Below, one piece after another: positions 42,727 to 53,151 of a DNA stretch of 64,000 nt. Source of the DNA: Mastigamoeba balamuthi (Eukaryota; Evosea; Mastigamoebida; Mastigamoebidae). The notes beneath the pieces are model-generated. The model was not told the DNA's origin, made no database searches, and was given only the letters and a program-made list of their open reading frames with translations. Position 1 is the first letter of the stretch; every line of letters starts with the position of its first letter. The stretch is taken from the NCBI GenBank assembly GCA_902651635.1, contig CACRSC010000012.1, positions 263,911-327,910 of the forward strand, in the 5' to 3' direction. The translations under genes and the position numbers were made by a program.

Positions 42727-44444
42727 ATGGAGAGCAATGTCGACAACTTCTGGAGCTGGTACGGGGCTGTCGGAGACGACACGAAGCCGTTCGTGTACTG
42801 GGTGTCGAAGTGGGCGAGGGAGACGGGTCTCGAGATCCCGCTGAGCCTCCACAAGGGCCAGGAGATGGTCACGGGGAAGGTGCCACTGGCGCCAGCCGCC
42901 CCAAAGGTGACTGGCGAGATGCCTGACAGTGCGCAGCTGTCAGAGGCAGTGGAGAGGGCCGCTGCTGCACTCACCAGAGCAACGCTGCTGAAGTCGGCCA
43001 AGACCACACCAGTGCCATACACTGCAAAGTGGTGCCGTGCGTGCATTTATGAACCACACCACCTAAATAGCGGTTCGCGGAAAACAAAGCAGCGCAGGTC
43101 CCGATGAAGACCAAGAAGATGGGTGACTTGGAGGAGGAGAGGAAGTTGAGGCCACCAAGCAAGCCGGAGAGTGATGTCAAGTACTTGGCGCAGAGTGGCG
43201 AGGACAACGAAGAGCAGGAGGACAAGCCATGCAAGGCAAATGCCAAGAGATCACACCACCACAAGAAGGAGGACAGCACCGAGTCCCCGGGGAGCAAGGA
43301 GGAGACTGCTGCCGAGGCGCGCAAGTGCCGGAAGATGGAGGAGAAGTCATACGGTGTTCTCATGGTGAACAGCCACATGCAGCAGATGGACGATGATGCC
43401 AAGGTGCGCAGCATGCAGCGCCCAGGTGATCTCATCCTCCGTGATCTGCACCTCGAGGATGCGAACAAGGTACACAAGGGAGGGGAGATGCCAGACATGA
43501 CTCACAGGGGGTGGCAGTTGGTGGTCCAGCTGCCGCATAGTGATATCACGCCGCTCATCGCCACCATGATGGTGCGCAACATTGTCGGTCGCATCCTCGC
43601 ATGGGTGAAGAGCCACGGCAGTCATGTTCACGCCAAGGCGACTCCGGACTTCAAGAATGCGATGGGCGCCTGGTTCGGCGCTGGTTTCCATCGCTCGACA
43701 GTGACTGCAGTGCTCTTCTGGATGACGAGGTGTGTGCCCACTTCACAAATTTGCTCACCACTACACAAGAATGGGTTGGGGTAACAGAAAGCCCCAGAAC
43801 TCGTTCTACATCGACCTCAACAAGGTCGACAAAGGCCTCACGCTGGCGGACCAGACTGAGATGGCACAGTGGGACACACAGTCAAGCGTCCCCCCAGTCC
43901 TTCCGGCACCCCCCGCGAAGTCGCCGGTGGCTGTGATGGTGAAGGTGGTGACCACATTTGACTGGGTGCACCATTTTTAGATACTTGTGACTAACATACT
44001 CAACAGGAGCTGTGGTCGCTTGTCAAAGGCGATGCAGTGCGCTGCGAGTCAGAGGGGGAGTGGCGTCTGCTGCAGTGGAGGCTCCCGGATGGACACCTGC
44101 TCAGTCTGCGTGACCTCGTGAAGATCGCCCCAGCAGATGCGATCCTCGACTGGATCATCATAGAGGAGAAGTTCGGTGCGTGTTCTCCCTCTTTCAGCAC
44201 ACATGGTCTAGTAACCATTTCTGTAGCAACAGGACGCAGGTTGTCGCATGGAAGTGCAAAGAGTTCGCAGCCGGCGATTCCTGCAGCCACACAGGTGGAG
44301 GAGAAGGGCAGCGACCTGAACCTGAAGGCCACTGACGAGCAGAAGAACTGCTTTGCCATCGACAACAACCACAAGGAGCAGTCAAAGGGCAAGGAGGAGC
44401 TGACGGATGACAAGAAGGACGACAACCCTGCACCACAGATGTGA
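42727..44444 (+). CDS. Unrecognised spliced gene, accessory island
   Basis: The frame opens at MESNVDNFWSWYGAVGDD and can be followed through short introns at 43730-43769 (40 nt), 43966-44006 (41 nt) and 44176-44232 (57 nt, in frame) to a stop at 44444. The junction near 43010-43090 is not fixed. The product has a Lys/Glu/Ser-rich middle (about 43104-43350), a more ordered part (GWQLVVQLPHSDITPLIATMMVRNIVGRIL), then FYIDLNKVDKGLTLADQTEMAQW and WRLLQWRLPDGHLLSLRDLV, and a charged tail. I know no family match. Third-position GC is clearly lower than in host genes nearby, which suggests a mobile or acquired origin. No membrane segment or signal peptide is seen. Confidence 0.5.
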
Positions 44445-44939
44445 GAGGCACACCGTCGCCACCCACTGCCCTCCTGTAGGCTCAAGAACCAACAAAGCTC
44501 ATTGCACCCCACCCAGAATGCTGGTGCTGCCAACCTCTTTTCAATAGTTCACTTCAACAGAGTTGTCAAAATGTGAACTGGTCTTGTTTCATCCTTTAAA
44601 GTGACCTATTTCATCATAGACTTATTCTATTTGTATGAACTCAACGCCCTTCTGAAAGTTAAAAATGATAGTTCTTCTCAGCTTTGATTCTGCATGCAAT
44701 GTTGTCCATATGAATGTGCCCCCATATGTGACCTTACGGAGAAGCAGCCCGCCCAATCTCCAGGAATCCCCTTGCAACTGTCCAAGAGATCTTACAAGGT
44801 AAGCTGACAAGATTCAGTGGAGCTTTAAGTGCACGCATGCCTGACTGGAGGACTGCCCTGCTCCCCATTATGGAGCCAGGTCATCCGCCAGATTTCCTTA
44901 GACACTCCCAGGGGCCATCGATACTATTCATATGAGTCA
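44445..44939. other. Spacer, no gene seen
   Basis: AT-richer sequence without convincing frames. If the minus-strand frame at 44940-45353 is spliced, its 3' exons would fall here. Confidence 0.4.
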
Positions 44940-45353
44940 TCAGATAGGCTGGGGTGTGACCGAGGGTACCTTGGTGTTGTTGAAATCCATGTTGGCAAAC
45001 ACAGGATGGTGTGCGCCCACTCGGGGCATGCGATAGTGGTCATAGTGGGCCTTGCTGTGCACTGGGTGGTACCGGCGCCACCCTGTGGTCAGCCACAGGT
45101 ATGCCGGCCAACTGCACGTGAGCACAATCTCAAGTGGGGAAGCGGGCCAGACGTCCTTGAGGTTCCTGTCGATTGCTCGCTGGAGCGCAGTGTGAAGTGC
45201 AGTGTCCTCCTCGTCGATCTGGTCCATGCACCGAGCGAGTGCAAGGCGCCGGAGGTAGCGAAGACAGGCAACTTGAGCGTGCACAGTGCGCAGCATGCCA
45301 CGGTAATGCCAGGCAGTGGCACGCGCGAGAAAGTTGACCGGCATGTGAGCCAC
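44940..45353 (-). CDS. Unrecognised open reading frame, possible exon
   Basis: A minus-strand frame of 137 codons beginning MAHMPVNFLARATAWHYRGM. Its composition looks protein-like (RTVHAQVACLRYLRRLALARC, SWPAYLWLTTGWRRYHPVHS). A possible donor follows NNTK near 44963, so it may be one exon of a gene read leftward. It lies head to head with the gene starting at 45412 and shares its weak codon bias. No motif is recognised. Confidence 0.3.
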   Translation of the reverse strand: MAHMPVNFLARATAWHYRGMLRTVHAQVACLRYLRRLALARCMDQIDEEDTALHTALQRAIDRNLKDVWPASPLEIVLTCSWPAYLWLTTGWRRYHPVHSKAHYDHYRMPRVGAHHPVFANMDFNNTKVPSVTPQPI

Positions 45354-45411
45354 AAATAGGTGTTGATTTCCACAGGTGACTTCTTGGGGCTATCTTTAGC
45401 CCACACAAACC

Positions 45412-47584
45412 ATGGAGCGTGACAACGAGCTCGTTCTTCGTTCATTTGACAACTGGTTCAGAGCAAACATGCCACCGGGGTGGCCACAGGCAGTCATGCT
45501 CCACCAAACACTGCGTGCGCTTCTTGCGCAAGGCAGTGCACGCAAACGTTCGGCACCCCACACGAACCACTTTATGAGCTGCCTCGCCATGCTCCTGGGG
45601 ATGCCACCCACGAGTTCAGGAGCTCACATAGCCAATGCCCTCTACTCTCGTGTGGCCAACAATCACATGTGGTGCGCTACCTTGTTCTCGCCACTCACGA
45701 TCATAGGCCACACATCAGATCGATCAGACAATGTGGTTGCGCCTCCGACAGAACTTCACTCCCTCCATCGTTAAAGAGTTCTCACTTGCAGTCAGCATGA
45801 TGTATTCGAACCCAACTCTTGGACTGCATCAACTTGTGCACTCTCGGATGCCACTCTGCCGGTTCTTCGCTGCCTCTGCTCCCGTGAGACATGCTCGAGC
45901 CACTCAGATGATCGAGTTCGTGAGCCCCTAAGCATTGCAGCACTCACTGGCCATCAGGGTAGGCAACCTCACGTTCAAGCCACCACGAGTGACTGCCTCA
46001 CGAGAGGCAATCATCTCTGCATGAGCGCAAGTCATTGACAAGTGTATCACAGAGGTTCCTGTGTTCGCAAGTGATGGTCAGAGGTGTGGTGCAATCATTG
46101 ACCCTCGAAGCTTTCTTCTCTGTGAGCACACTGGTGCTCGTTTCCGTGCCCTTGTCAATGTTGCAGCCTGTGGGGGAAAGTATGGGTGGTGCCATCATGT
46201 CAACTTTGTCCAGGTGGCCAAGGGTGTACACTGTCTCACCCTTTCGGTTACTCGTTTCGAGCATGATGAGTTCTCCAACTGCATCGAGCTCTGCCCTGTT
46301 CTCTCTGTCATCCAGATTGGTCCACACAAGCCGAACTACAGCACTCTGGACGTTCTCAGACCATGGCTGACTGACACCCAGTCCATCATTGATAGTGAGG
46401 CCATCACAATCAGGGATGGGAAGGAGTATTTCATGGTCCCGTTTCATGTAATGCTAGCGAGGCAATGTGACTGATGTTCAACATAGCTCCTGCCTCCACC
46501 AAGTGGGCATGTGTCATCTGTACAGCCACTCGTGACACCGACGGACCTGCTCCACTGCGTGACTACTGCACCGCTGACCACACACTCGGTCATGTCGGTC
46601 CCCCGTGTCTTCTGTTGAAGTCATGGCTTGACATGCTGCCATGTCTGCTACACATTGTCAAGAGTTTCGGCTGTTCACTGGCCAAGTTCGTCCCCAAGAG
46701 GCTCCTCCCATACCTCTTCACCAAGTTAGGAGAAGACAGTGCCCAGGCAGCAGAGGACGTGATGTTTGCATGGCCCCAGAAGCACAGCATGCGCTTCTCC
46801 TGGGTCAAGGGGCCATGTCACGATACTTTCAGCGTTGATGGTCGGTCATCTGCACTGCTGTTCAAGACTTTCGAGGACATGATAGCCACCACACAGAACG
46901 TTGTTGATATGGCATCAATTCCCGAGGTCCGCAACACCATCACAGAGGCCTGCCGCATTGTTCATGACACTTGGAACCTCTTCCGTGCCCTCCATATATG
47001 GAAGATCCCGGACTCGGATGATGGAGTTCTCCGTGACCGTGTGCAGTGGGCAATGGAGAACTGCGCAAGGATCGGGACCGAGTGGGTGATGATGATCCGG
47101 AGTGGCCATATCAATGCCTCTGACTACACACACTTTGTCGTGCACCACCTTCCCAACATGCTTCACGCGCAGCTGTCGGGCACCATCACTCATGGTCTCG
47201 CAGCGCACAGTTCTGCCTTGTTGGAGACTGAGAACTGCCTCCTCAAGAAGTAGTACGCTCTCTGACCCCCCCCCATCTCACTCAAGTCACTACAGTTGGG
47301 CAACGAGCACGACACGTGGTGGGGCACTCTCAGATTATGACATCGGAAGTGCGTACTGTCACCACAGGTTCCTCATGTGGTACGTTGACTATGCATCTCC
47401 GTCCCCGGTCTGGCCCATGTCTCCTCTCCACTATGGAATGAAGTGCCTCAAGCACTCCATCAACCTTGCAATCAACGGCCGCCGTGCTGCTGCACCAGAG
47501 GGCATCCCGTTGGCTCGCGCGGTTGGAGTGGCTGATCCTGTTGACGAAGCAGACGCCATTGAGGAATTTCACGAGTCGCTCTGA
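45412..47584 (+). CDS. Unrecognised gene with candidate ultrashort introns
   Basis: The frame opens at MERDNELVLRSFDNWF. It stays open to a stop at 47584 only if GT-AG segments of 19 nt (45733-45751), 21 nt (45920-45940), 54 nt (45981-46034), 20 nt (46467-46486) and 46 nt (about 47251-47296) are removed. The product would have about 670 aa. Notable parts are VFASDGQRCGAIIDPRSF, a Cys cluster WACVICTATRDTDG followed by YCTADHTLGHVGPPC, and a helical part WLDMLPCLLHIVKSFGCSL. The Cys/His pattern followed by a Leu-rich helix faintly recalls uncharacterised transposase-like proteins of protists and invertebrates. The alternative is a decayed transposon gene with several frameshifts and a stop. 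Confidence 0.4.
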
Positions 47585-47889
47585 CCCCTCCCGACCCCAG
47601 ATCCTCACAACATACAGTTCGCCCTTGTTCCCTTGGCCATTGCTGCTCTCCTCCAGCTCCCGCCTGCCGTACTCCTCCCCTTTTGTGCACCTTTTTTTCA
47701 GTCCTTGTGATCGAGTGATATTTTTGGCGTCGGCCGTGCCCCAGCTTGTTGCCAGCTGCTGCTGGCCCGTCCTCAAGCACGTCCCGCCAATGGGTTCTGA
47801 CCTTCGCTCCCCCCCACCAGCTGGCCGGGCCAACTTTTCCATCTTGGCCCAAAAAGCCAACTCATTTTCTGTAGCGCTGGGTTGGCTGT
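47585..47889. other. Spacer, no gene seen
   Basis: Pyrimidine-rich sequence after the island's last stop codon. It contains GATATTTTTGGCG (about 47718-47730), a 13-base motif identical to one in the promoter near 19871. Confidence 0.4.
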
Positions 47890-48443
47890 TTTCATCCAGA
47901 GTGGATAACCTTATCCACTCCGGATAACTCATCCTTGGTGGACAAATTCATCCTCCCATGTTGTCTGCGCTCTGCTCGGACAGAAGGGTGCTGCATCGGC
48001 CGACCGGTAAAAAGACGAAGGGTCGTCGACCAGCGCCGTCTTCGCTGCGCGTGCCCATGACGAAGGGCTGCCTGGTCGACGGCCGACGTCGCCTGTGCTG
48101 CGTGTGACCCTTACGAAGGGCTGCCGCCCCCAAACCACTCTTGGAATTATCCTCAGCGCGGAGAGCACACAAGCGGGAAACAGCAGTCTGGTCGCACAAG
48201 CCGAGCCTGCTCCGCGTCCGACAAGAGCGACCAGAGGGCACACCGGCTCGCGCTCGCATGCGCTGGCGCCCGTCCCGCGAACCTCTCAGCTCCCTGCCGC
48301 ACCCGCGATCCCGTCCGCGCACCCGCCGCCCCACCCTCTCGATNCCTCTGCAAGGCCTACCAAGTGGGGGCCCTCTCTCACTCATCCCTATTCCCTTCAG
48401 ACAGTATGAACTTGATAACAAGGAGTTTTACTTTGTTCATCAA
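47890..48443 (-). repeat. GC-rich dispersed repeat, inverted copy with N join
   Basis: From left to right: an ATCCA/GGATAA tandem array (47890-47956), the reverse complement of about 38660 to 38345, a single N at 48344, and the reverse complement of about 37315 to 37208. Relative to the long copy, roughly 1 kb is missing at the N. The outer part contains an extra internal duplication (two GACGAAGGG...GTCGAC blocks, 48011-48090). The element ends 60 bases from the stop codon of the next gene. Confidence 0.75.
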
Positions 48444-48503
48444 AGCCTTGTCGTTGTGGGCTGGGTAGGGGCACTCGAATGGTGGTGCAGAATGCGGTCG
48501 GGT

Positions 48504-50126
48504 TTAACACAGTGCAACCACCAGTGTGGATACAATGGCCACCGCGGACACGATCAGGTGTGCCGAGGAGCCACTGGGCGAGATCTCGCTTTCCGCCGCG
48601 TGCGAGCTGGTCACCGGCGGAGGATTGGAGCCAGAGGGCACGTCCGGGGGCACCGACCCACTGTGGTCCGGGCGCGGGGGCATCCCACTGCCGCTGAAGT
48701 CCGGGGGCGGAGGGGGCATCCCGCTGCCGCCGGGCGTGGTGTCGGTGTCGTTGATCGAGATGTCGTCGGTGTCGGCAGTCTCGTCGCCGATCGGGTCGCC
48801 GCCGACGGTCACTGCCACCGCGGTCGACGTGTACGAAGCAGAGACAGTCCTCCCCGTGCCGTCGATCTCGACGCTGGCGAACTTGCCCGTGACCGCGGCC
48901 GCGGCGACGACGGTGAAGGTCCCCTTCTGGAACGACTGCGGCAGCTGCAGAGTGCCGCCTATCACCGCCTTGCCTGTGACGGTGATCGTCGCCGCCGTCT
49001 TGGCCAGCGCGATGGTCCCCGTCGACGTGAGGCCGGTCAGGAACGACTGGCCAGTGACGTTCCACATGCTCGACGAGTCGATGGCGAGCGACACGCCGTT
49101 GGTCCTGCCCGCGAGCACCGACGACGTCGCGAGCGACAGCGCCGCGGTGGTCGTCGACGACGCGAGGACGTTGCCGGTGAGGTTCTGGGAGACGGCGTTG
49201 AAGAGCACGTTGGCGCCGTTGATGGCCCAGAGGACCGTGCCGAAGCTCGAGACGAGCTGCGAGTCCTCGACGGTGATCTGCGCCTCCTGGTCGTTGGTCC
49301 CGTCGACGTAGATCAGCGCCCTGGAGGTCGTGATGCACTTGGCGCTGGTCGTGCTGCTGAGCTCGAGGGTGCTCTGCTTGATCGTCAGCGTCGCGCGGCC
49401 GAACGAGGCGTCGCCCGACGTGCTGCAGTAGATCTTGACGCCCTGGCAGACGCCCTTGATGTACGTGCCGTCGTAGAGCCCGATGACGTTGCGGCCCTCG
49501 ATCGTGGCCGCCTCGGTGTTGGTCGCCTCGAGGTGCGAGCCGTGCGTCTCGATGGTGCCGGTGCTGTAGATGCCCGGCGAGCCCTGGCCCTCGGACCGCA
49601 TCCGCCCGCCGTACGCGATGACCGTCCCGCCTCCCCTGTCGTTGGACAGCGCGGCCCCGTGCTCGCCGTAGGTGACGATGTCGACGTTGTCGATGCGGAT
49701 GGTCCCCCCGACCGTCGAGTCGACGCCGTGGCCCAGCGAGGCGTAGCAGATGATCGTGCTGTTGGCGATAGTCATCGTCCCGTTGCAGGCGAAGGCCCCG
49801 TTGGCGCCCTTGCCCGTCGTCAGGATGGTCACGTTGGTCATGCGGACCTCGCCCCCGTGCGACGCCAGCACGCCGGCGTTGAGCCCGTAGAAGCTGCTCT
49901 GGTCGCCGTTGGACGTGCCGCCCGTCGTCGTTATGTTGACGCCGTTCAGGACGATCAGCGACCCCGTGTGGTACGCGCAGGCTCCGGAGGTGTCGTCGGC
50001 CGACGTGAACAGAGTGCCGCCCGTCTTGGTCGTCGTCTGGCCGGACCACTGCTCCAGGACAGCGTCGTACAGCTTGGACTGCGACAGAGCAGCCAGCACG
50101 GAGAGAAGTAATACGCAGCCCCTCAT
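48504..50126 (-). CDS. Secreted beta-helix surface protein, probably GPI-anchored
   Basis: A single-exon 540-aa protein. MRGCVLLLSVLAALSQS is a signal peptide. Residues ~30-430 are a Thr/Ser/Gly/Asn-rich series of short strands with regular TxxNxTI/GGTI turns (VRMTNVTILTTG, MTIANSTIICYA, TIRIDNVDIVTYG). This is the pattern of a right-handed parallel beta-helix as in bacterial adhesins and polysaccharide-binding proteins. A Pro/Ser/Gly-rich stalk (PPPPPDFSGSGMPPRPD) and a C-terminal hydrophobic end (LIVSAVAIVSTLVVALC) suggest GPI anchoring. Several N-glycosylation sequons are present. It is probably a cell-surface or cyst-wall component. The lack of introns and bacterial-like architecture make lateral transfer possible, although codon use is host-like. 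Confidence 0.65.
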   Translation of the reverse strand: MRGCVLLLSVLAALSQSKLYDAVLEQWSGQTTTKTGGTLFTSADDTSGACAYHTGSLIVLNGVNITTTGGTSNGDQSSFYGLNAGVLASHGGEVRMTNVTILTTGKGANGAFACNGTMTIANSTIICYASLGHGVDSTVGGTIRIDNVDIVTYGEHGAALSNDRGGGTVIAYGGRMRSEGQGSPGIYSTGTIETHGSHLEATNTEAATIEGRNVIGLYDGTYIKGVCQGVKIYCSTSGDASFGRATLTIKQSTLELSSTTSAKCITTSRALIYVDGTNDQEAQITVEDSQLVSSFGTVLWAINGANVLFNAVSQNLTGNVLASSTTTAALSLATSSVLAGRTNGVSLAIDSSSMWNVTGQSFLTGLTSTGTIALAKTAATITVTGKAVIGGTLQLPQSFQKGTFTVVAAAAVTGKFASVEIDGTGRTVSASYTSTAVAVTVGGDPIGDETADTDDISINDTDTTPGGSGMPPPPPDFSGSGMPPRPDHSGSVPPDVPSGSNPPPVTSSHAAESEISPSGSSAHLIVSAVAIVSTLVVALC

Positions 50127-50602
50127 CTTCGGCCCGCTTTGAGTTGTGTTGTGACCTCAGGATCGGTTAGCCGTGGGCTTTATCAAACACGCCAAAATAA
50201 CGTCCGCCCCCACCCCCCACCCGCTGGAAAATCAAGTGGAATGACAGGCGGGTCCAACTGTTGGCGTGTTCCGCCCTGTGGGGGGGTGGGGACGGTGGTT
50301 GCGATGTCTGCAAGGTGTCCGCAACCACCGCAACGCGCTGACTACGTGCCGTTGCCCGTATGACACACCGGTGTTCCCCGAGGCTCCCTCGTCTATCAAT
50401 TACATTGACACGGGTGCTCCCCCGAGGCCTCTCCTCCAACGCACATGCTGCAGCCGTCGCCCGACGAGCCTTGGTGTATATGCGAAGCCACAGGGCGGAA
50501 GTACAGCGGGGGGAAGGGGACGAGCCACCTGCAATTCAAGTGTGGGCTTGTTTTGATTCCAAGAGAGCTCTCAGTGAAGAGCCCACTCCTTCTACCCCTC
50601 CC
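50127..50602. other. Spacer with beta-helix gene promoter, no gene seen
   Basis: On the minus strand a TTATTTTGGCG motif (about 50188-50198) and a TTGATAAAG stretch lie 45-75 bases before the beta-helix start. The remainder, down to the EEP gene stop, has no recognised feature. Confidence 0.4.
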
Positions 50603-52817
50603 TCAGAGGCCGATCGTGCGCAGGCGCAGCACAGGGTGGTCCTCGTCTTCGCCTGCGTGGCTACCCATGAGCCTGCGACTCGGGGGGCGCATCGTCACAT
50701 CGAAGGCGACGGGGAAGTGGTCGCTGAACGTGTGGTTGTTGGGCCGCACGTCCCTCCTGACCTCGTAGTAGGTCACGTTGACGCTCTCCGAGACGAACGC
50801 GTGGTCGATTCTCGTGTCCCCGAGCGTGGAGTTGCAGTAGAGGTCGCTCCTCCACTCCCTGACCTGCGTGCAGTTGCTCCTGAAGCACCTGGGCCCCTCG
50901 CACGCGTACATGGCGTCGCGCAGGGCGAGCTTGGCGTCGCCAGTCATCAGCGGGTACCACGCGCCACGCACGTCGTTGTTGAAGTCGCCCATGACGATGA
51001 CGGGCAGCGACCCCGAGTACGTGCGCGCCTCCTTGAGGATCAGCCGCGTGGCCGCCACGTCGAAGCCGTCGCCCCACCCCCAGTGCGCCGTCAGCACGAA
51101 GAACTGCACGCCCGTGGCCCTCTCCCTCAGCCTCGCCCACGTCGCCACCCTGTTGTTCCAGCGGTCTGCGGAGGAGACCCCGCGGGTGAGGAGGTGGAGA
51201 GAGGGTGGGAGGAGCGCGCCTTCGTTGGGGAACTTGCTGGGGAGGACGGGGGTGCCCGAGAGCCACAGCGTGTCGCCGTCCATCAGCTCGAACTTGGTGT
51301 GGTTGAAGAAGATGACAGAGTGCTCGCCCGCGTGGACGCCGTCGTCGCGGCCCTTGCCCGTCCACGAGAAGGCGCCGCCGGCGACGTGCTGCTGGATGTA
51401 CCACAGCGGCCAGATGTACACCTCCTGCATCGCGAAGACGTCGGGGCGCAGCGCCGTCACCTCGGCGCAGAAGTCCGCCCTCCTGTTGGCCCAGAGGTCC
51501 TCCTCCGGGTCGTAGTCGGCCGGGTAGCGGACGTTGAACGTCACCAGCCTGCCCGTTCGGGTTTGTTTTTTGTCAGCCGGATTCAATTGAAGCCCCCAGC
51601 CGTCTCTTGAGAGGCGCCGCACTTGAGAGACAGAGACTTGTTGATCGGAGACGGGACCGGGCGGTGGACCTTGGAGAGGCCGCCGAGGACCAGGACGAGC
51701 ACGCCGACGATGCCCAGCGCGAGCCAGGCGGCGCGGGTGGCCGCGTCGACGAGGGGCGACGACAGGGGGTGCGGGTGGTACAGCGGCGTCCTGCCCCTGC
51801 TCCACAGCGCCGACAGCGCGCAGAACACGAACGCAGCGAAGGCGAACGGGCAGACGACGCAGGGGAGCACGCGCGGGTCGACCAGCAGCTCCTCGGCGTA
51901 GTGCAGGCGCTTCAGGGGGATCGCCAGCAGGCAGACCACGGGGACCACGACGAGCGCGGCGATGCACAGCGCCAGCAGCCCCTTGGGGAACACCTCGCAC
52001 CGCACCCTGCAGTCCCCGCTGGCGTTGAGCACAGTCTCCAGCTCCAGCCTCAGCCTCGTCCGCTTCTGGGGCGCAGAGAATGAAATTTCGGCGTGGGCCA
52101 CAAAAATTGGTGGGCAGAAAGGGCACGGCAACGTCAGCGGTGACGACAGAGGGAGGGAAAAGTGGAAAAGTGGGGGGGAATTGCCTCCTGGATGTGCGGG
52201 CTGTCGTGGATCTCGCGGAGGTGGCACGCGGCCTTGTTCGACGCCAGCACGCAGACGACAGCCGACACGGGCAGGACGACGGCGCCGGCGAGGGCCTTGG
52301 CGCCGGCCTCGGCGAAGGTGCCCAGGGCCATGCGGGCGCCGTTCTGCGAGGCCGTGTCGCGGCGGTGCAGCAGCGCCCAGCGGGCGGCGCCGCAGAGGGC
52401 GAGGGCGAGGCACGGGGCGAGCGCCAGGCGCAGCGACCAGCCGAAGCCGCGGAACCCCAGCGGCACGAGGGCGTCGAAGAGGTCCTCTGCCCACCACGCG
52501 TTGGCGCAGCCCCACGCCGCCCGCGACACCGCCACTACCGGGTACGCCAGCAGCCCGCACAGCGCAGCCGCTGCGGGGGGAGGGGGGGCGGTGTGAGTCA
52601 GAGAGGGGGGGTGTGTCCGCTGGCGGGGTGGTGTTCCTGGTGGGTGTGGGCTGTGCGTGGTGTTCGGGTGTGAGGGGGAGGGGAGGGGAACGGAGGCGGC
52701 ACAGGCGAGGAAGCCGAGGGCAGAGGCCAGGGCAAGGGCGCTGCAGGAGGGGGGAGGACGAGGGGGGCAGGCGATCGCTGTCTGGGGCGGTGACACGAGG
52801 CGGACGCTCTCCGACAT
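50603..52817 (-). CDS. Multi-pass membrane protein with EEP phosphodiesterase domain
   Basis: Exons 52703-52817, 52185-52570, 51623-52065 and 50603-51548 give 629 aa. The first ~300 residues hold about six hydrophobic segments (SALALASALGFLA, LALAPCLALALCG, VVLPVSAVVCVLA, LLALCIAALVVVPVVCLLAI, FAFAAFVFCALSALW, AWLALGIVGVLVLVLGG). The C-terminal ~310 residues form an endonuclease/exonuclease/phosphatase fold: LVTFNVRY, PDVFAMQEVY (catalytic Glu), VIVMGDFNND, and SDHFPVAFDV with the catalytic Asp-His. Neutral sphingomyelinases and secreted metal-dependent phosphodiesterases share this fold; a lipid phosphodiesterase role is possible. The EEP part has N-glycosylation sequons, suggesting a lumenal or outer position. 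Intron 2 appears to use a GC donor (CAGGAG|GCAA). Confidence 0.75.
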
Positions 52818-53151
52818 GGCGGCGGTTTACCAGAACAAAAAAGACGCAACGCAAGTCCGGTGGCATTCCTCTTTTGGGGTCCGTTTCGTCGGTCCCCCTA
52901 GCCAGTTCGATTCCCCGCTGGAGATGGCTCTGGAGTGATCACTCGCCCTGCGCAGCCCCTTTCCAGGTGTCCTCCCCTGCTGCTGCTGCTAATAATGAAT
53001 TGCTGTGAATTGTTGTGTTGGCATTTGAATCGCCCAATTCAAAAAAGAAGAAAGAGCCCAACCAAGGAACCAAGGGATTGGAGATTCTGGGTGGCCCAGT
53101 CACCGCAGGAGATTTCTGCTGCAACTGACGCCCCAGATATTATCCGAACCA
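52818..53151. other. Divergent promoter region, EEP and hydrolase genes
   Basis: About 330 bases between divergent start codons. No coding frame or clear TATA box was identified. Confidence 0.4.
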
